From NCBI RefSeq assembly GCF_000367365.1, contig NZ_BARF01000018.1:1-56969 (forward strand): DNA of 56,969 bases, in the 5' to 3' direction. Shown piece by piece: positions 44,234-53,079 of the stretch; position 1 is the first letter of the stretch, and each line of letters begins with the position of its first letter. The position numbers and the translations under genes are program-made. Source of the DNA: Streptomyces prunicolor NBRC 13075 (lineage in GTDB: Bacteria > Actinomycetota > Actinomycetes > Streptomycetales > Streptomycetaceae). Below the pieces are notes generated by a model. The model ran no database searches. It was given only the letters and a program-made list of their open reading frames with translations, and was not told where the DNA came from.

Positions 44234-45478
44234 ATGAGCCTCACCCGGACGTTGATCGACGTCCGGCCCCTGCGGACGTCCCCGGTGTTCCGGCGGCTGC
44301 TGGTCGGGCGGACGGTGTCCGTGCTGGGCTCGTTCATGACCTCGGTGACCGTCATGTACCAGGTCTGGGACATGACCCACAGCACGGTCTGGACCGGCGC
44401 GGTCGGGCTGGCGAGCGCGGTGCCGACGGTGGTCGTCGGGCTGTTCGCCGGTTCGTGGGTGGACCGCGGCGACCGGCGGCGCATCTTCCTCTTCAACACC
44501 GTTGGGCAGGCCGTCAGTTCGCTCCTCCTCGCCGTGCAGGGTTTCACCGGTCACGTCCCGGTGCTCGGCGTGCTCGCGCTGATCGCCGCGCAGTCGGGCT
44601 TCAGCGCGGTGGGCGGCCCGGCGTCGGGCGTGTTCATCCCCCGGCTGCTGCCGAAGGACCAGGTGGCGGCGGGGCTCGCCCTCAACACCATGTCCTTCAC
44701 GACCATGATGCTCGTCGGCCCCGCGCTCGGCGGCCTGCTGATCGGCTGGGTCGGCATCGGCGCGGGTTACCTGGTCGACGCGCTCACCTTCCTCGTCGCT
44801 TTCTACGGCGCCTTCGGCCTGCCCGCGCTGCCGCCCGAGGGTGAGCCGTCGCGCGGCGGACTGCACGGCATCCTGGACGGCCTGCGCTTCCTGGCGGGCC
44901 ACCGGGTGGTGCGCGGCGCGCTGCTCATCGACCTGGCCGCGACGGTCCTGGCGATGCCGGTCAGTCTGTTCCCCCTGATCAACTCCGAGCGTTTCGGCGG
45001 CGATCCACGCACCCTGGGCCTGTTCCTGTCGGCGGTCTCGGTCGGCGGCATCACCGCGTCCGTCTTCTCCGGCACCGTCACCCGGCTCGGCCGCCCGGGC
45101 CCGGTGATGCTGCTCGGGGCGAGCATCTGGGGTGCCGCGCTGGCGGCCTTCGGCCTGATGACGAACCCGTGGGCGGGGCTCGGCTGCCTCGCCCTGGCCG
45201 GTGCGGCCGACGCCTGCTCGGTGGTCTCCCGCAGCACGATCATCCAGACCCACACCCCGGACGCCCTGCTGGGCCGCGTCTCCGCCGCCGAACAGATCGT
45301 CGGCCAGGCGGGCCCCAACCTGGGCAACCTCCGCGGCGGCCTGGTCGCCGGCTGGACCTCGGGCGCGACGTCTCTGTTCACCGGGGGGCTGCTGTGCGTA
45401 CTGGCGGTGGCGGGGGTGGGCGCGAGCACGCCCGAGCTGCGGGCGGGAGCAGGCGTCACCCCACCGGTCGAGCCGTGA
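44234..45478 (+). CDS. MFS transporter
   Basis: A 414-aa major facilitator with about 12 membrane helices, of the MFS_3/enterobactin-exporter-like type (start VFRRLLVGRTVSVLGSFMTS, loop GSWVDRGDRRRIFLFN). It probably exports a drug or small metabolite. Helix and loop pattern is complete. It lies 79 bases after the isomerase. The 3' end overlaps the convergent alpha/beta hydrolase by 23 bases. Confidence 0.88.
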   Translation: MSLTRTLIDVRPLRTSPVFRRLLVGRTVSVLGSFMTSVTVMYQVWDMTHSTVWTGAVGLASAVPTVVVGLFAGSWVDRGDRRRIFLFNTVGQAVSSLLLAVQGFTGHVPVLGVLALIAAQSGFSAVGGPASGVFIPRLLPKDQVAAGLALNTMSFTTMMLVGPALGGLLIGWVGIGAGYLVDALTFLVAFYGAFGLPALPPEGEPSRGGLHGILDGLRFLAGHRVVRGALLIDLAATVLAMPVSLFPLINSERFGGDPRTLGLFLSAVSVGGITASVFSGTVTRLGRPGPVMLLGASIWGAALAAFGLMTNPWAGLGCLALAGAADACSVVSRSTIIQTHTPDALLGRVSAAEQIVGQAGPNLGNLRGGLVAGWTSGATSLFTGGLLCVLAVAGVGASTPELRAGAGVTPPVEP

Positions 45479-46046
45479 GCCGCGCCGTCCCGTCCAGGCA
45501 CCAGTCCAGTACGGCGGGCCAGGAGCCGTAACCGGCGACCAGGTCCAAGTGGCCCCCGCCCGGGACGAGTTCGGTGGGGATGCCGAACGGATCGCCGTAG
45601 GCGGTGCGGGCGCCTTCCGGGCAGTACGGGTCGTCGTCACCGGCGACGAGACGGACGTTCCCGGGGACGGTGAAGTCCGCGGCGGGCGGGACGAATCCGG
45701 CGACCTCCGGATACCCGGCTACGACGGACGCGGACGGCGGTCCGACCAGCAGCACCCGGTCGACCGCACCGCCCTCGACCAGCCCGCGGGCGACGGCGTG
45801 CAGCCAGAGCAGCGCGGAGGCGCTGTGCGCGAGCACGACCCGCTCGGAGTCGGCACCGCCCGGCAACTCGCCGAGATGGCGGCCGAGTTCACCCAGCCAT
45901 ACGTCCAGGTCGGGCTCGTCGGGGTCGGGCAGCTGAGGGTAGGTGACGTGGTGCCCGAGTGCGCGGAGCCGGTCGGTCAGCCAGTGCTGCCAGTGGTCCT
46001 TCGGACGGTGGTTCTGCCAGCCGTGGAGGATGAGGTAGGCGGTCAT
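45456..46046 (-). CDS. Alpha/beta hydrolase, RBBP9/YdeN family
   Basis: A 196-aa serine hydrolase. The N-terminal oxyanion motif is YLILHGWQNHRPKDHWQHWL, the nucleophile Ser is in VVLAHSASALLWLH, the Asp region is RLVAGDDDPYCP and the His is in GGGHLDLVAGYG. The family is small and of mostly unknown substrate. ATG 46046 lies about 30 bases beyond the 9-base tandem repeat. Confidence 0.88.
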   Translation of the reverse strand: MTAYLILHGWQNHRPKDHWQHWLTDRLRALGHHVTYPQLPDPDEPDLDVWLGELGRHLGELPGGADSERVVLAHSASALLWLHAVARGLVEGGAVDRVLLVGPPSASVVAGYPEVAGFVPPAADFTVPGNVRLVAGDDDPYCPEGARTAYGDPFGIPTELVPGGGHLDLVAGYGSWPAVLDWCLDGTARLTARPVG

Positions 46047-46075
46047 GAGGTCGATGGTTTCCGATCACCGGCCGA

Positions 46076-46147
46076 ACGGTCCAGTCGGCCCAGTCGGTCC
46101 GCTGGGTCCACTCGGTCCACTCGGTCCACTCGGTCCACTCGGTCCAC
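46076..46147. repeat. 9-base tandem repeat between hydrolase and GNAT
   Basis: Eight copies of a 9-base unit (consensus TCGGTCCAC), the four nearest the GNAT stop perfect and the other four degenerate. It fills the gap from 30 bases upstream of the hydrolase start to 2 bases from the GNAT stop. Confidence 0.9.
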
Positions 46148-46149
46148 GA

Positions 46150-46777
46150 TCAACTCAGGCTGTCCGCCCGCGCGTTGCCCCGCGCCGGCCGCGCCCGCAC
46201 CCGTGCCTCCAACCCCGCCCGGCACTCCGGCCACTCCTCGGCCGTGATCGAGTAGATCGCGGAGTCCCGCAACCGGCCGTCCTCGCCCGGCGCCCAGGAG
46301 CGGGACCAGTTGCGCAGGACGCCCTCGAAGCGGGCGCCGACGCTCTGGATCGCCGCGCGGGAGCGGTCGTTGCGGGCGTCCGTCTTCAGGTCGACCCGGG
46401 ATACGCCCCACTCCTCGAACGCGTGCCGGAACAGCAGGAGTTTGGCCTCGGCGTTGACGCCCGTGCCCTGCGCCGAACTCGCCAGCCAGGTGAACCCGAC
46501 CTCGACGGCGTCGAGTTGATCGCCCGTCAGCCAGGAGCGGGGTTCCCAGAAGGCCGTGACGCCGACCGCCCTCCCCGTGGCCGTCGACACCTGGGCGTAC
46601 GGCGCGAGTTGGCCCGTCGCCGCCCTGCCCAACTGGGCGTCGATGTAGGCCTGCACCTGATCCGCCCTCGGCACCCAGGTGAACCGCCACCGCCAGCTCG
46701 GCCGCGTGCCGGTGATCGAGGGGCTCCAGGCGCACCAACTCGCCTGCCAGGACCGGAGCCTTCAGTTCGAAACCCAC
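46150..46777 (-). pseudogene. GNAT acetyltransferase with N-terminal frameshift
   Basis: The N-terminal strand ([33 protein letters not shown] 46777) and the rest ([20 protein letters not shown] onward, with [20 protein letters not shown]) are in different frames that meet near 46690. Homologs that I remember have about nine extra residues between these parts, so a small deletion probably shifted the frame. From a GTG at 46674 the remaining 174 aa could still be translated, lacking the first strand and helix. Function is doubtful. Confidence 0.7.
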
Positions 46778-46806
46778 CCGTTGACTCCTTGTCCCTGCGT
46801 CTCGGC

Positions 46807-48066
46807 CTATTCCGGCAACTGCGCTCGCAGCGCCGCGAACGCCTCGTGGAAACCCGGGAAAGTCTTCCGTACGCACCCCGGGTCGTCGAACGAAATACCG
46901 GGCACCCTGAGCCCGGTCACCGCGAAGGACATGACGATGCGGTGGTCGCCGTAGGACTTGATCTCCGTGCCCGTGACGGGAGTTGCCCCCGGCACGTCAC
47001 TCGGCCGGATCTCGATCCAGTCGTCCCCCGTCGCCACCTCCACGCCCAGCCGCCGGAGGCCCTCCGCACAGGCCTCCAGCCGATCGCACTCCTTCACCCG
47101 CGTGTTGCCCACGTCCTCGATCCGGACCGGGCCGGAGGCGAACGGGGCGATCGCCGCCAGCGTCGGCATGGTGTCCGAGATGTCCCGCATGTTGACCGTG
47201 AGACCGCGCAGCTCGCCCGTGCCCCGCACCCGTGTGCCGTGCGCGTCGGTCTCCACCTCCGCACCCATGCGGCGCAGTACGTCGACGAAGCCGAGGTCGC
47301 CCTGGAGCGCGCCGGTGCCGAGTCCGGGGACCGTCACCTCGCCGCCGGTCACGGCCGCCGCCGCGAAGAAGTAGCTCGCGGTGGACGCGTCCGGTTCGAT
47401 GCCGTAGGTGGTGGCCCCGTAGCCCCCCGGTGGGACGACGTACACCCGGCCGTCCCCTTCCCGTAGTACCTCCACCCCGAACTCCCGCATCATCGCGATC
47501 GTGATCTCGACGTACGGCGCGGAGACGAGGTCGGTGACCCTGATCCGCAGGCCCTTCCTGGTCAGGGGGCCCAGCAGAAGCAGCGCGGTCAGGTATTGGG
47601 AGGACTGGCCCGCGTCCAGGACCACCTCGCCGCCCTCCACCCCCGACGCCTGGATGCGCAGCGGGTGGTGGCCCTCCGCCTCCTCGTGGCGCAGGTCAAC
47701 GCCCAGGTCGCGCAGGGCCTGGGTGAGCGGAAGGAGCGGGCGGCGGCGCATCTGCGGGGACGCGTCGAAGCGGAAGCTGCCGTGGCCGGCCGCCGCGAGG
47801 GTGGGGAGGAAGCGGGCGGTCGTCGCGCCGTCCCGGCAGTACACGTCCGCCTCCGCGACCGCGGGGCCCTGCGGGCGGCCGTCGATCTGCCAGGCGTCCG
47901 GACTCCGGCCCACGCGATAGCCGAGCCGGGTCAGGCCCTCGGCGAACCCCTCGGTGTCGTCCGAGCGGAGGGGGCGCCGGAGGGTGGTGACACCGTCGGC
48001 CGCCGCGGCCAGGAACAGCGCGCGGGCGGTGATGGACTTGGAACCGGGGATGTCGACTACGGGCAT
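46807..48066 (-). CDS. aroA: 3-phosphoshikimate 1-carboxyvinyltransferase (EPSP synthase)
   Basis: A 419-aa shikimate-pathway enzyme joining shikimate 3-phosphate and PEP. Motifs are VDIPGSKSITARALFLAAAA at the start, DAGQSSQYLTALLLL, DVGNTRVKECDRLEA and KSYGDHRIVMSFAV. The PEP loop is CRDGATTARFLPTL, placing Ala where Escherichia coli AroA has Gly96. The protein starts directly at the GSKS strand, a little shorter than usual. Many Streptomyces have more than one aroA-like gene, and this may be a second copy. It is not in an aro operon. Confidence 0.93.
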   Translation of the reverse strand: MPVVDIPGSKSITARALFLAAAADGVTTLRRPLRSDDTEGFAEGLTRLGYRVGRSPDAWQIDGRPQGPAVAEADVYCRDGATTARFLPTLAAAGHGSFRFDASPQMRRRPLLPLTQALRDLGVDLRHEEAEGHHPLRIQASGVEGGEVVLDAGQSSQYLTALLLLGPLTRKGLRIRVTDLVSAPYVEITIAMMREFGVEVLREGDGRVYVVPPGGYGATTYGIEPDASTASYFFAAAAVTGGEVTVPGLGTGALQGDLGFVDVLRRMGAEVETDAHGTRVRGTGELRGLTVNMRDISDTMPTLAAIAPFASGPVRIEDVGNTRVKECDRLEACAEGLRRLGVEVATGDDWIEIRPSDVPGATPVTGTEIKSYGDHRIVMSFAVTGLRVPGISFDDPGCVRKTFPGFHEAFAALRAQLPE

Positions 48067-48407
48067 GCCCTCATGATCGGACGGTGCTCGCCCGCCCCGC
48101 CGGGACGTCCACGGGATGGACGACCACCGTTCGTCCGCGCGTACCTGTGTGTGACCGCATCCGTCCCGTTGTGCACGGGTTCACCAACTTCCGGGAATCG
48201 GCCACCAGGAGGGAACCCGCATCCCCTCCCCTCCGTCCAACCGGCATGCTGCCGGAAGAGTCTCCGCGGTACGGCGTCGGCCTCGCTGCTGGCTGCGAAA
48301 GCTGACAAACCCTCTCCTCCGTACCGCGGCCGGCGGCACGCCGTCATCGGCGCGCCCCCCTCCAACTGCGCCGATGGCGGCCCCTCAGCTGGGTACTGTG
48401 CGTTCCC
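48067..48407. other. Intergenic region between aroA and the GH3 gene
   Basis: About 340 bases between divergent genes. It contains the 11-base inverted repeat CCGCGGTACGG/CCGTACCGCGG (48264-48274, 48319-48329, 44 bases apart). No gene is recognised. Frames crossing it lack ribosome sites. Confidence 0.5.
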
Positions 48408-48454
48408 TTGACTGGCAGAAACTTCCCGGATATTCGTGAAGTCGTGGAAGTTTC
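48408..48454 (+). promoter_or_regulatory. Candidate promoter and dyad operator of the GH3 gene
   Basis: TTGACT (48408-48413) may be a -35 box. GAAACTTCC (48418-48426) and GGAAGTTTC (48446-48454) are perfect inverted arms 19 bases apart flanking the expected -10 (about 48431). The size suggests a dimeric regulator bridging the promoter. It does not look like the DasR consensus as I know it. Confidence 0.5.
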
Positions 48455-48504
48455 CTTCAGCGGATCCGATGATCCGAAGTGGAACACCTCCGGAAGGAGC
48501 GCAC

Positions 48505-50298
48505 GTGCCCTCCAGACGTACCGTTCTCGCCGCGACCATGGGCGTCACCGCGTCCCTCGCGGTCGGCGGCACCGCCCACGCCTACGACGCCGACGACAAG
48601 ACACTCCGCTCGCTGATCTCCCGTATGACGCTGCCGGAGAAGGTCGGCCAGCTGTTCGTGATGCGGGTCTACGGCCACTCCGCCACCGCCCCCGACCAGG
48701 CCGACATCGATGCCAACCTGAGCGAGATCGGCGTGCGTACCGCCGCCGAGCTGATCGCCAAGTACCGGGTCGGCGGCATCATCTACTTCACCTGGGCGCA
48801 CAACACCCGCGACCCGCACCAGATCGCCGCCCTCTCCAACGGCATCCAGAAGGCGTCCCTCAGTCAGCCCCGAGGGCTACCCGTACTGGTCGCCACCGAC
48901 CAGGAGCACGGCATCGTGTGCCGTATCGGCACCCCCGCCACCCTCTTCCCGGGCGCGATGGCGATCGGCGCGGGCGGTTCCCGTGCCGACGCCCGCACCC
49001 TCGGCCGGATCTCCGGCGCCGAGCTGCGCGCGATGGGCGTCAACCAGGACTACTCCCCCGACGCCGATGTGAACGTCAACCCGGCCAACCCGGTCATCGG
49101 CGTACGGTCCTTCGGCGCCGACCCGGACGCGGTGGCCGGCCTCGTCGCCGCCGAGGTGAAGGGGTATCAGAGCAGCCGGGTGGCCGCCACCGCCAAGCAC
49201 TTCCCGGGGCACGGCGACACCGCAGTGGACAGCCACTTCGGATTCCCGGTCATCACGCACAGCCGCGAGGTGTGGGGGAAGCTGGACGCCGTCCCCTTCC
49301 GGGCGGCCATCGGCGCGGGCATCGACTCGATCATGACCGCCCACATCATGGTCCCGGCCCTCGACGACTCCGGCGACCCGGCCACCCTCTCCCACCCCAT
49401 CCTCACCGGCATCCTGCGCGGCGAACTCGGTTACGACGGGGTCGTGATCACCGACTCGCTGCAGATGGAGGGCGTACGGCAGAAGTACGGGGACGACAGG
49501 GTGCCGGTGCTCGCGCTGAAGGCCGGGGTGGATCAGCTGCTCAACCCGCCGTCCCTGGACGTCGCCTGGAACGCCGTCCTCAACGCCGTGCGGGGCGGGG
49601 AGTTGACGGAGGCGCGGCTCGACGAGTCGATCCTGCGGGTGCTGCGGCTGAAGGCCCGGCTGGGGTTGTTCGAGGACGCGTATGCCGACCGGGCGGGTGT
49701 CGACCGTACGGTCGGGACCGGCGCTCACCTCGCCGCCGCCGACCGGATCGCCGAGCGGACGACCACCCTGCTGGTCAACAAGGCGGGGCTGCTGCCGCTG
49801 TCCCGCCGTACGCACGGGAAGGTCCTGGTGGTCGGCGCCGATCCGGCCTCCCCCTCCGGTACTACGGGGCCACCCACCGGTGTGCTCGCGGCAGCCCTCG
49901 GGGAGCTGGGGTTCACGGCGACCGCCCTCTCCACCGGTACGGCTCCTTCCGCCGCGACCGTCGCGAAGGCCGTGGCGGCGGCGCGTGCGGCGGATGTGGT
50001 GGTGGTGGCGACCTACAACGTCACGGCGGCCGACGCACAGAAGACGCTCGTCGAGCAACTGGTCGCCACCGGGAAACCGGTCGTGGCCGTCGCCGTCCGC
50101 AACCCCTACGATGTTGCCCAACTACCCTCGGTCTCCGCCTACTTGGCGTCCTACTCCTGGACCGACGTCGAACTCCGGGCGGCGGCACGGGTGATCGCGG
50201 GCCGGGTCCGGCCGCGCGGGAAGCTGCCGGTTGCGGTGCAGCGCGCGGACGATCCGACGCAGGTGCTGTATCCGGTCGGGCACGGACTGTCGTACTAG
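48505..50298 (+). CDS. Secreted GH3 beta-N-acetylhexosaminidase-like enzyme
   Basis: A 597-aa glycoside hydrolase family 3 protein. The Tat signal peptide is SRRTVLAATMGVTASLAVGG, with a cut after THA. The TIM-barrel has the NagZ-type loop AKHFPGHGDTAVDSHFGFPV (the His that serves as acid/base partner) and the nucleophile region GYDGVVITDSLQMEGV. A C-terminal alpha/beta sandwich follows (VLVVGADPASPSG onward). It likely trims N-acetylglucosamine from chitin or peptidoglycan fragments outside the cell. GTG 48505 has GGAAGGAG upstream. Confidence 0.9.
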   Translation: MPSRRTVLAATMGVTASLAVGGTAHAYDADDKTLRSLISRMTLPEKVGQLFVMRVYGHSATAPDQADIDANLSEIGVRTAAELIAKYRVGGIIYFTWAHNTRDPHQIAALSNGIQKASLSQPRGLPVLVATDQEHGIVCRIGTPATLFPGAMAIGAGGSRADARTLGRISGAELRAMGVNQDYSPDADVNVNPANPVIGVRSFGADPDAVAGLVAAEVKGYQSSRVAATAKHFPGHGDTAVDSHFGFPVITHSREVWGKLDAVPFRAAIGAGIDSIMTAHIMVPALDDSGDPATLSHPILTGILRGELGYDGVVITDSLQMEGVRQKYGDDRVPVLALKAGVDQLLNPPSLDVAWNAVLNAVRGGELTEARLDESILRVLRLKARLGLFEDAYADRAGVDRTVGTGAHLAAADRIAERTTTLLVNKAGLLPLSRRTHGKVLVVGADPASPSGTTGPPTGVLAAALGELGFTATALSTGTAPSAATVAKAVAAARAADVVVVATYNVTAADAQKTLVEQLVATGKPVVAVAVRNPYDVAQLPSVSAYLASYSWTDVELRAAARVIAGRVRPRGKLPVAVQRADDPTQVLYPVGHGLSY

Positions 50299-50409
50299 GG
50301 GTACGTTCCGCACCCGCCCCACCCCCGCCAACTGGCCCAAAGCCCCCCGCACGTCTGGCGTGCGCCCGCCACCGCGGGTCACGCTGGGCGGGGGCAGTCG
50401 GGGGGATCG

Positions 50410-51048
50410 ATGCGTGAGCGATGGAGCGTGGGGGTGGTGTGCGCGCTGCTCGCCGCCCTGGTGACCGGCTGCTCGTCGGCGAACGGTTCCGACGCGGGGG
50501 AAGGCCGGCTCGGCGGGAAGGCGCCCGCGTCGTCGACCTCCTCGGCGACCACCCAACCCTCCGGCTACGGCACGGTGTTCCTCGGCGTCGACGAGTGCAG
50601 TTCCTTCGGTACGACGAGTTTCACCGAGGTGCCGTGCACCAGCGAGCGGGCGGCGGCCCGCGTCATCGCCCGCTACGACGGCGATGTGAGCGACGGTCCC
50701 GCGTGCCCGGCGATCACGGACTTCGTGCTGCACATCAGCGCTCAGGGATCCTCGGGCGGGGTCAGCGACGGGGTCATACCGAAGGGCTACGCCTGTATGC
50801 GCAACCTGGAGCCGCCGCACCCCGGCGACCCGGGTGGCGGGGGCGGGCCCCGCACGATCGTCGGTGACTGCGTCTACGGCTCGGGCAGCGGGCAGGTGCG
50901 GGAGACGGCGTGCGACGGCTCGGGTCAGCGGAAGCCGCAGTACAAGGTCGTCAAGGCCGTGCTCCGGCGCGCGAGTTGCCCGGCCTCGACCGCCCTGTAC
51001 GTCCAGCTCGGCGGCGAGCAACCGGTGGGCTGCGCCCGGCCGGTGTAG
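50410..51048 (+). CDS. Secreted lipoprotein
   Basis: A 212-aa lipoprotein. The signal peptide ends in the lipobox LVTGC (Cys at about 21), followed by a Ser/Thr/Gly-rich linker. The mature part has paired cysteines (VDECSSFGTTSFTEVPCTS, GPACPAITDF, GDCVYGSGSGQVRETACD), suggesting a disulphide-rich domain like the LppU-type proteins of actinobacteria. No enzyme motif is seen. ATG 50410 after GGGGG. Function unknown. Confidence 0.85.
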   Translation: MRERWSVGVVCALLAALVTGCSSANGSDAGEGRLGGKAPASSTSSATTQPSGYGTVFLGVDECSSFGTTSFTEVPCTSERAAARVIARYDGDVSDGPACPAITDFVLHISAQGSSGGVSDGVIPKGYACMRNLEPPHPGDPGGGGGPRTIVGDCVYGSGSGQVRETACDGSGQRKPQYKVVKAVLRRASCPASTALYVQLGGEQPVGCARPV

Positions 51049-51088
51049 TCAGGTGACTCTCAACGGCCGGGCACAGCACGGAGCTTGC

Positions 51089-52513
51089 TTACGGGCGCAG
51101 CGTCGGCTCGCGCTGCACGTCCTGCCGGTCCAGCTTCGCGTCGTACGGCGCCAGCGGCTTCGCCTGTGCCGTGGTGGTGGCCGGGACACCGGCCCACGCG
51201 AGGATGCGGGCGGTGGCGAGTGCCTTCTGGTCGGCGGTCAGGGCCGCGACGTTCGCGCCGTGGTTGAGGCCGGGCGCGGTGAAGACGTACGAGTCCTTCG
51301 AGCCCTTGCCGACGGCGAAGCGCTCCGCGCCCCACGGGTCGTTCTGGCCGTAGACGAAGAGCATGCGGGTGGCGTGGTGGCGGACCCAGCTGTCCACGTC
51401 CCGCATGGCGCCCGGCTGGAACTTCATCGGGATGGAGCGGGGGACGAAGTTGCGGGGCGGCTGGTAGCCGTAGTGGATGTACTTCTTCTCGATGTACGGG
51501 AACTGGATGGTGGGGGCGCCGAGTTGGGTGCCCGCCTGGTAGTAGTACGGGGTGTACGGGTCCAGGCCCTGGTCGGTGTAGAAGGAGAAGCCGGAGATCG
51601 TGTCGACGGAGGTCCAGATCTCGTCGTCGGTGGCGGCCTGTGCGTTCGCCGGGATGGTGTCGCAGTCGGAGACCAGGCTGTACTGCCAGAAGCCCCAGAC
51701 GTAGTCGAGGACGACGGCTTCGTAGGCCTTGTCGAGGCTGCCGACGGTGGTGAAGGTGAAGCCGTTCTCGGCCGCGTACGCCGCGTACTTCTTCTCCAGC
51801 GCGTCCCTGCGCACCAGCGCCTCGCGCTGTACGGCGTCCAGGCGGTCGCGGCACTCCTTGGTGCCGACCTTGGTGAAGAAGCGGTCGTAGGCCGAATCCT
51901 CGTTGTTCACCACGTCGTTGGGGGCGACGTAGGCGACGACGCCGTCCATGTCGTGCGGGTAGAACCGCTCGAAGTAGGTGGCCGTCATACCGCCCTTGGA
52001 GCCGCCGGTGGCGATCCAGTTCTTGGTGTAGATCGACTTGAGGGCCTTGAAGACGCGGTGCTGGTCGCTGGCCGCCTGCCAGATGTCGAGCTTGGACCAG
52101 TCGGCCGGGGCGGGCCGCGACGGCGTGAAGTAGCGGTATTCCAGGGAGACTTGGTTGGCGTCCGCGATCCGGGTCGGTTCGCTGCGGCTGGGGGTCGTCG
52201 AGACGTTGTAGCCGCTGGTGTAGAAGACCGTCGGGCGTGAGACGTCCTTGTGCAGCACGGTGATCCGCTGCTGGAACGTGCCCTTGGACGGGTGCCGGTG
52301 GTCGACCGGCTGGGTGTAGTTCAGGACGAAGTAGCGGTAGCCGGTGTACGGCTTCTCCTGGATCAGGCTCATGCCGGGTATCGCCAGCAACTGGTCCTTG
52401 ATGTCCGCCGTTTGACTGGCCGGGCCGGCCTGGGCGGCGGTGGCCACCCCGGCCGTGCTCAGCGTGCCTATGAGCACGGTGAGCGCCAGCAGCCATCTGA
52501 GCGCCTTGCGCAT
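51089..52513 (-). CDS. Secreted S37 tri/tetrapeptidyl aminopeptidase
   Basis: A 474-aa secreted serine peptidase of the PS-10 (S37) family, which releases Pro-containing tri- and tetrapeptides. The signal peptide is RKALRWLLALTVLIGTLSTA with a cut near AAQA. The nucleophile motif is TGGSKGGMTATYFERFYP. Other family blocks are FYTSGYNVSTTPSRSEPTR and WSKLDIWQAASDQHRVFK. The catalytic His region is APGLNHGANVA. ATG 52513 has GGGGAG upstream. Confidence 0.9.
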   Translation of the reverse strand: MRKALRWLLALTVLIGTLSTAGVATAAQAGPASQTADIKDQLLAIPGMSLIQEKPYTGYRYFVLNYTQPVDHRHPSKGTFQQRITVLHKDVSRPTVFYTSGYNVSTTPSRSEPTRIADANQVSLEYRYFTPSRPAPADWSKLDIWQAASDQHRVFKALKSIYTKNWIATGGSKGGMTATYFERFYPHDMDGVVAYVAPNDVVNNEDSAYDRFFTKVGTKECRDRLDAVQREALVRRDALEKKYAAYAAENGFTFTTVGSLDKAYEAVVLDYVWGFWQYSLVSDCDTIPANAQAATDDEIWTSVDTISGFSFYTDQGLDPYTPYYYQAGTQLGAPTIQFPYIEKKYIHYGYQPPRNFVPRSIPMKFQPGAMRDVDSWVRHHATRMLFVYGQNDPWGAERFAVGKGSKDSYVFTAPGLNHGANVAALTADQKALATARILAWAGVPATTTAQAKPLAPYDAKLDRQDVQREPTLRP

Positions 52514-52609
52514 GCAGTCTCCCCTGTGAGGCAGTTGTGAACGGGAAGCTATCGGAGCAACTCCCGTCACACCAGAGGAGATTGTGCGGCTACGGTGCCG
52601 ACCTGCGGT

Positions 52610-52996
52610 TCAGCAGAGGATCCAGCCCGAGCTGACCGAGCCGCCGCCGACCGCGCCCTTCACCCGTACGCACCGGTGCCCGGCGTGCACGGTGACCGGT
52701 CCGGCCCGGCGCGTGTACCGGCCCCTGTCGACGACCGGGCGGTTGCCGCGGGCCTGGACGCTGACCGACATGGTGCGCTTGGCGCCGGACCTCTTGGGGG
52801 CGGTGTACGCGCAGATGTACTCGCCCCGGCGGAAGACATGGACGGTGCCGGTGGAGAAGGGCAGCGTCACCACCTCCCGCCCCGGGCAGACCAGGGCCGC
52901 CTGGGCGGTGCCGGGGGCCGCGAGCGCGAGCAGTCCGGACACGGTGAGCACGGCCGTGCCGAGCGCCACCCGCCGTCGTAGCGCACCCATGTCCAC
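52610..52996 (-). CDS. Small secreted protein
   Basis: A 128-aa exported protein of no recognised family. The signal peptide RRRVALGTAVLTVSGLLALA ends at GTAQAA. The mature part is basic and beta-rich (VHVFRRGEYICAYTAPKRSG, VHAGHRCVRVKG) with three cysteines (one at the start, others near ICAY and HRCV) and ends in a fourth (SGWILC). GTG 52996 has GGGAGG seven bases upstream. It may carry one or two disulphides. Confidence 0.75.
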   Translation of the reverse strand: MDMGALRRRVALGTAVLTVSGLLALAAPGTAQAALVCPGREVVTLPFSTGTVHVFRRGEYICAYTAPKRSGAKRTMSVSVQARGNRPVVDRGRYTRRAGPVTVHAGHRCVRVKGAVGGGSVSSGWILC

Positions 52997-53079
52997 AGTC
53001 ACCCCTCCCGCACAGCACAGCAGCCGAACAGCGTACTGATGTACGGACGCAAGACGTATGTCGCATGGTTGCGCGACCG

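Noticed and set aside
46045..47466. 473-codon plus-strand frame starting in the 9-base repeat
   Set aside because: Starts as GPLGPLGPL from the repeat and then runs antisense to GNAT and aroA with no motif.
48067..48504. RNA switch upstream of the GH3 gene
   Set aside because: The 11-base inverted repeat alone does not match any riboswitch class I know.
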